Shown here piece after piece: positions 44,004-46,410 of a DNA stretch of 46,410 nucleotides. Each line of letters begins with the position of its first letter. Position 1 is the stretch's first letter. The notes under the pieces were generated by a model, which worked only from the letters and a program-made list of their open reading frames with translations, had not been told where the DNA came from and did no database searches. The DNA lies in contig JACOXM010000008.1 in assembly GCA_016176285.1 (NCBI GenBank), positions 1 through 46,410 of the forward strand, in the 5' to 3' direction. This stretch comes from Candidatus Giovannonibacteria bacterium. Lineage in GTDB: Bacteria > Patescibacteriota > Minisyncoccia > JACPKW01 > UBA11713. The position numbers and the translations under genes are program-made.

Positions 44004-44642
44004 GTGCTTCGTGCAATTACAACTCGAACCAAAGGCCTCACGTTAATCGAACTTCTGGTTGCGATCTCTATCATTAGCCTGCTATCGAGCATTGTGGTCG
44101 CGTCACTTCAAGGCGCAAGATCAAAAGCGAGGGATTCGGAAAGAATACAGACGCTACAATCTTTTGAAATAGCGCTTGAATTATATTATACGCAATACGA
44201 GAAGTATCCTGGATGGAATAATGGAGGATCGGACATATACCCAGGAGGGTCGGGGAGTTATTGCTACGCGACGCAATTTCTTCAACCTGATAATTCATGC
44301 GCTGATTCCGACTTCGGTTATGAAAACTCAGCATCAGTGGGTTTTTTGGATGTCTTAAGCAATGAAGGACTCATCGGTATTAGCGACTGGAATGATCCCA
44401 AGAACCCACATTTTTCGCCCGAATCCGGACTTAAATGGAATTGCAGATATATAGTTCCTAGAGAAGAACGGGATGCAAATAATGTCCAACGATATGCAAT
44501 GCACTGCAGATTAGAGAATCCATCTTTTGTAGCCCAGAATGACGGAGGAACTAATCCTTATTTATTTGAAATCCAAAAACCAACTACCTGGCTTTGTATT
44601 GATGATAATCCGGTTGAAATCTCAGGCCCCAGCTGTAATTAA
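44004..44642 (+). CDS. Type IV pilin / pseudopilin-like protein
   Basis: KG-LTLIELLVAISIISLLSSIVVASLQGARSKARDSERIQTLQSFEIALELYYTQYEKYPG; GTG start. Confidence 0.9.
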   Translation: MLRAITTRTKGLTLIELLVAISIISLLSSIVVASLQGARSKARDSERIQTLQSFEIALELYYTQYEKYPGWNNGGSDIYPGGSGSYCYATQFLQPDNSCADSDFGYENSASVGFLDVLSNEGLIGISDWNDPKNPHFSPESGLKWNCRYIVPREERDANNVQRYAMHCRLENPSFVAQNDGGTNPYLFEIQKPTTWLCIDDNPVEISGPSCN

Positions 44643-44851
44643 TTAAGCCACATAAAGCCAGTTAATAATCCTCTATAAACCTTCATAGGCTCTAATTATT
44701 CATTACGCCTGGACGGCCTTTGCTTGTTTATTTTGCAGAGCTCCCTACATCCTTAATAGGCTAACGCCAGGTATTATGGTGTGGGGGTAAAATGCTTTTG
44801 TTGTCCACAGGACAATTTTAAGGCCGGGATTAAAATATAAGCAAGGAATTG

Positions 44852-44903
44852 AATCGGCAAGGCTTGTTTGTTTCTAGACAGCAAGCAGGGCGCCGATTTT
44901 TTA
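44852..44903 (+). terminator. Terminator-like two-tier hairpin 23 nt upstream of the next gene's ATG (possible attenuator)
   Basis: AATCGGC...GCTTG...CAAGC...GCCGATT-TTTTATTTT. Confidence 0.6.
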
Positions 44904-44925
44904 TTTTATAAAGCCCAAACAAAAA

Positions 44926-46410
44926 ATGAAACGACCAGTACTAAAAACATTGAACGACGATGTCATAGTTATTGGAGAGAAAAAAGTCAGATGTCTCTAT
45001 GCCTGGCTCTCTCTTGTGGCGTCTGTGGTTATGGTTGCTGGCGTTTTGATTTCCGCCCAAAAAAGTTTTGAATACGAATTTGCCGAAGCTCAAACTGCTC
45101 CCACCACAGGTCTTGTCGCGCACTGGAAATTTGATGAAGGTTCGGGAACTACCGCACTTGATTCATCAGGAAACAATAATACCGGAACACTGACAAACGG
45201 ACCTCTTTGGACCACTGGAAAAATAGGGGGAGCATTAAATTTTGACGGGGTGAATGATTATGTAAGGGTTAACGATCCTGGCGCGGGAAGCGTTTTGGAT
45301 TTGCCTGGCAACTTCACCATAAGTGCATGGGCAAAGTTTGATGCCTTTCCTGATGTGAGTCCCGGCAAGTACCCCAGGATAGTTCAAAAAGGATTTGCGG
45401 CCGGTGATTCCGGAACTTGGTCTCTCGCTATAGACACCGGCGGAACACCTGATAATGTAGTTTCTTTAGCTGTAAACGGCAATGGATTTTTTGCAAGAGG
45501 AGGCACTTCTTTATCAATCAATACTTGGTATCACATTGTTGCCACAAAAAACGGAGCTACGGCAACAATCTTTATAAATGGTGTTCAAGACGGCAGTGTT
45601 GGAACTTTTCCGTCCGGAAATATAGATTCCAATAACGCGGCGATGGATTTTGGCAAGTCCACTGGCAATTCAGATGGTGCGATGGACGGCCTTATTGACG
45701 ATGTTCGCATTTACAACCGCGCTCTATCCGCGCAGGAAATTTCGGATATATATAACGCGGGCTCTGCTACCACTCAAACACCTTCGCAAACGTATCCTCC
45801 GTCTACGACGACCCCGGTTCCGACTGTTTCCATCTCCGCAAGCCCGACTTCAATAATATCCGGCAATTCCTCAACGTTAACATGGACTTCAACAAATGCC
45901 TCTTCATGTACTGCTTCTGGAGGATGGATGGGTATTAAAACAATTTCAGGAACTGAAGTGCTATTTCCTACAGTTTCAACCACATACACTCTTACTTGCT
46001 CCGGATCGGGAGGAACAATAAGCCAATCCGTTACTGTAAGCGTAACTGCTCAAGTTCAAGCTTCACCTCCTCCTGTGACTACTGCTACTGGCGCCCCATA
46101 TCCCGCTAGCACTGCAATTACCGGAATAAACTTCAACTGGGCTACCCACAAGCGCCTTGCCATCGGGAGCGATAATTGGCCAATCACTTGGGCAGACGAT
46201 GATAATCAATACACAAGTTGGGGCGATGGCGGCGGATTTGGAGGCGCGGACGCAGGACTGGGAGTTGCTCGCATAAGCGGCACCGCTTCGAATTATACCG
46301 GCACAAATCTCTGGAGCGTTCCTCGAGGAACCGCCGGAGGAAAGAGTTATGGAATAATTTCCATTGGCGGCATTCTATATATGTGGGTACAGCCTGGTTC
46401 AGATACGGAG
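44926..46410 (+). CDS. Secreted LamG + Ig-like + DUF4185-like domain protein, truncated by window end
   Basis: MKRPVLKTLNDDVIVIGEKK; TM; GLVAHWKFDEGSGTTALDSSGNNNTGTLTNGP...IDDVRIYNRALS; then SASPTSIISGNSSTLTWTSTNASSCTASGGW; then INFNWATHKRLAIGSDNWPITWADDDNQYTSWGDGGGFGG; open to window end. Confidence 0.85.
   Translation, partial: MKRPVLKTLNDDVIVIGEKKVRCLYAWLSLVASVVMVAGVLISAQKSFEYEFAEAQTAPTTGLVAHWKFDEGSGTTALDSSGNNNTGTLTNGPLWTTGKIGGALNFDGVNDYVRVNDPGAGSVLDLPGNFTISAWAKFDAFPDVSPGKYPRIVQKGFAAGDSGTWSLAIDTGGTPDNVVSLAVNGNGFFARGGTSLSINTWYHIVATKNGATATIFINGVQDGSVGTFPSGNIDSNNAAMDFGKSTGNSDGAMDGLIDDVRIYNRALSAQEISDIYNAGSATTQTPSQTYPPSTTTPVPTVSISASPTSIISGNSSTLTWTSTNASSCTASGGWMGIKTISGTEVLFPTVSTTYTLTCSGSGGTISQSVTVSVTAQVQASPPPVTTATGAPYPASTAITGINFNWATHKRLAIGSDNWPITWADDDNQYTSWGDGGGFGGADAGLGVARISGTASNYTGTNLWSVPRGTAGGKSYGIISIGGILYMWVQPGSDTE

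Overview
The window looks like a Patescibacteria/CPR (Parcubacteria-like) chromosome segment, coded almost entirely on the + strand. This lineage call is inferred from gene content and style. In order it contains: (1) a divergent beta-carbonic-anhydrase-like gene; (2) a heat-shock operon (broken hrcA, grpE, dnaK, a membrane protein, dnaJ) behind a near-perfect CIRCE element embedded in a consensus sigma70 promoter; (3) a PaaX/Cas2-like gene bracketed by two related 40-bp dyad repeats, with no CRISPR array; (4) a minus-strand tRNA-Lys(UUU); (5) an accessory zone at ~7-12 kb of secreted, lipoprotein and small Zn-ribbon ORFs with strong Shine-Dalgarno sites; (6) a cluster at ~12.2-16.9 kb of nucleotidyltransferase, two SAM-methyltransferases, MazG-like, CYTH, GMP-kinase-like and GreA-like genes, where one extended -10 promoter motif recurs three times; (7) an unknown ~550-aa protein next to an orphan 7TM-type histidine kinase; (8) a core block with a CofE-like ligase, archaeal-length AspRS, scpAB, a D,D-carboxypeptidase, mraY, a D-aminoacylase-like amidohydrolase, murD, ftsW, murG, gltX and an M23 peptidase; (9) a surface/attachment region with a 2141-aa protein that has a MerR-type HTH at its N-terminus, then a TM helix and a huge Ser/Thr repeat ectodomain, followed by LamG proteins and a type IV pilin-like protein. 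The main leads are the HTH-TM-giant-ectodomain protein and its synonymously scrambled repeats, the recurrent 6-nt -10-to-start (leaderless) geometry in core genes, the broken hrcA behind an intact CIRCE, and the repeat-bracketed PaaX/Cas2-like gene. All calls come from reading the sequence; no database searches were run.
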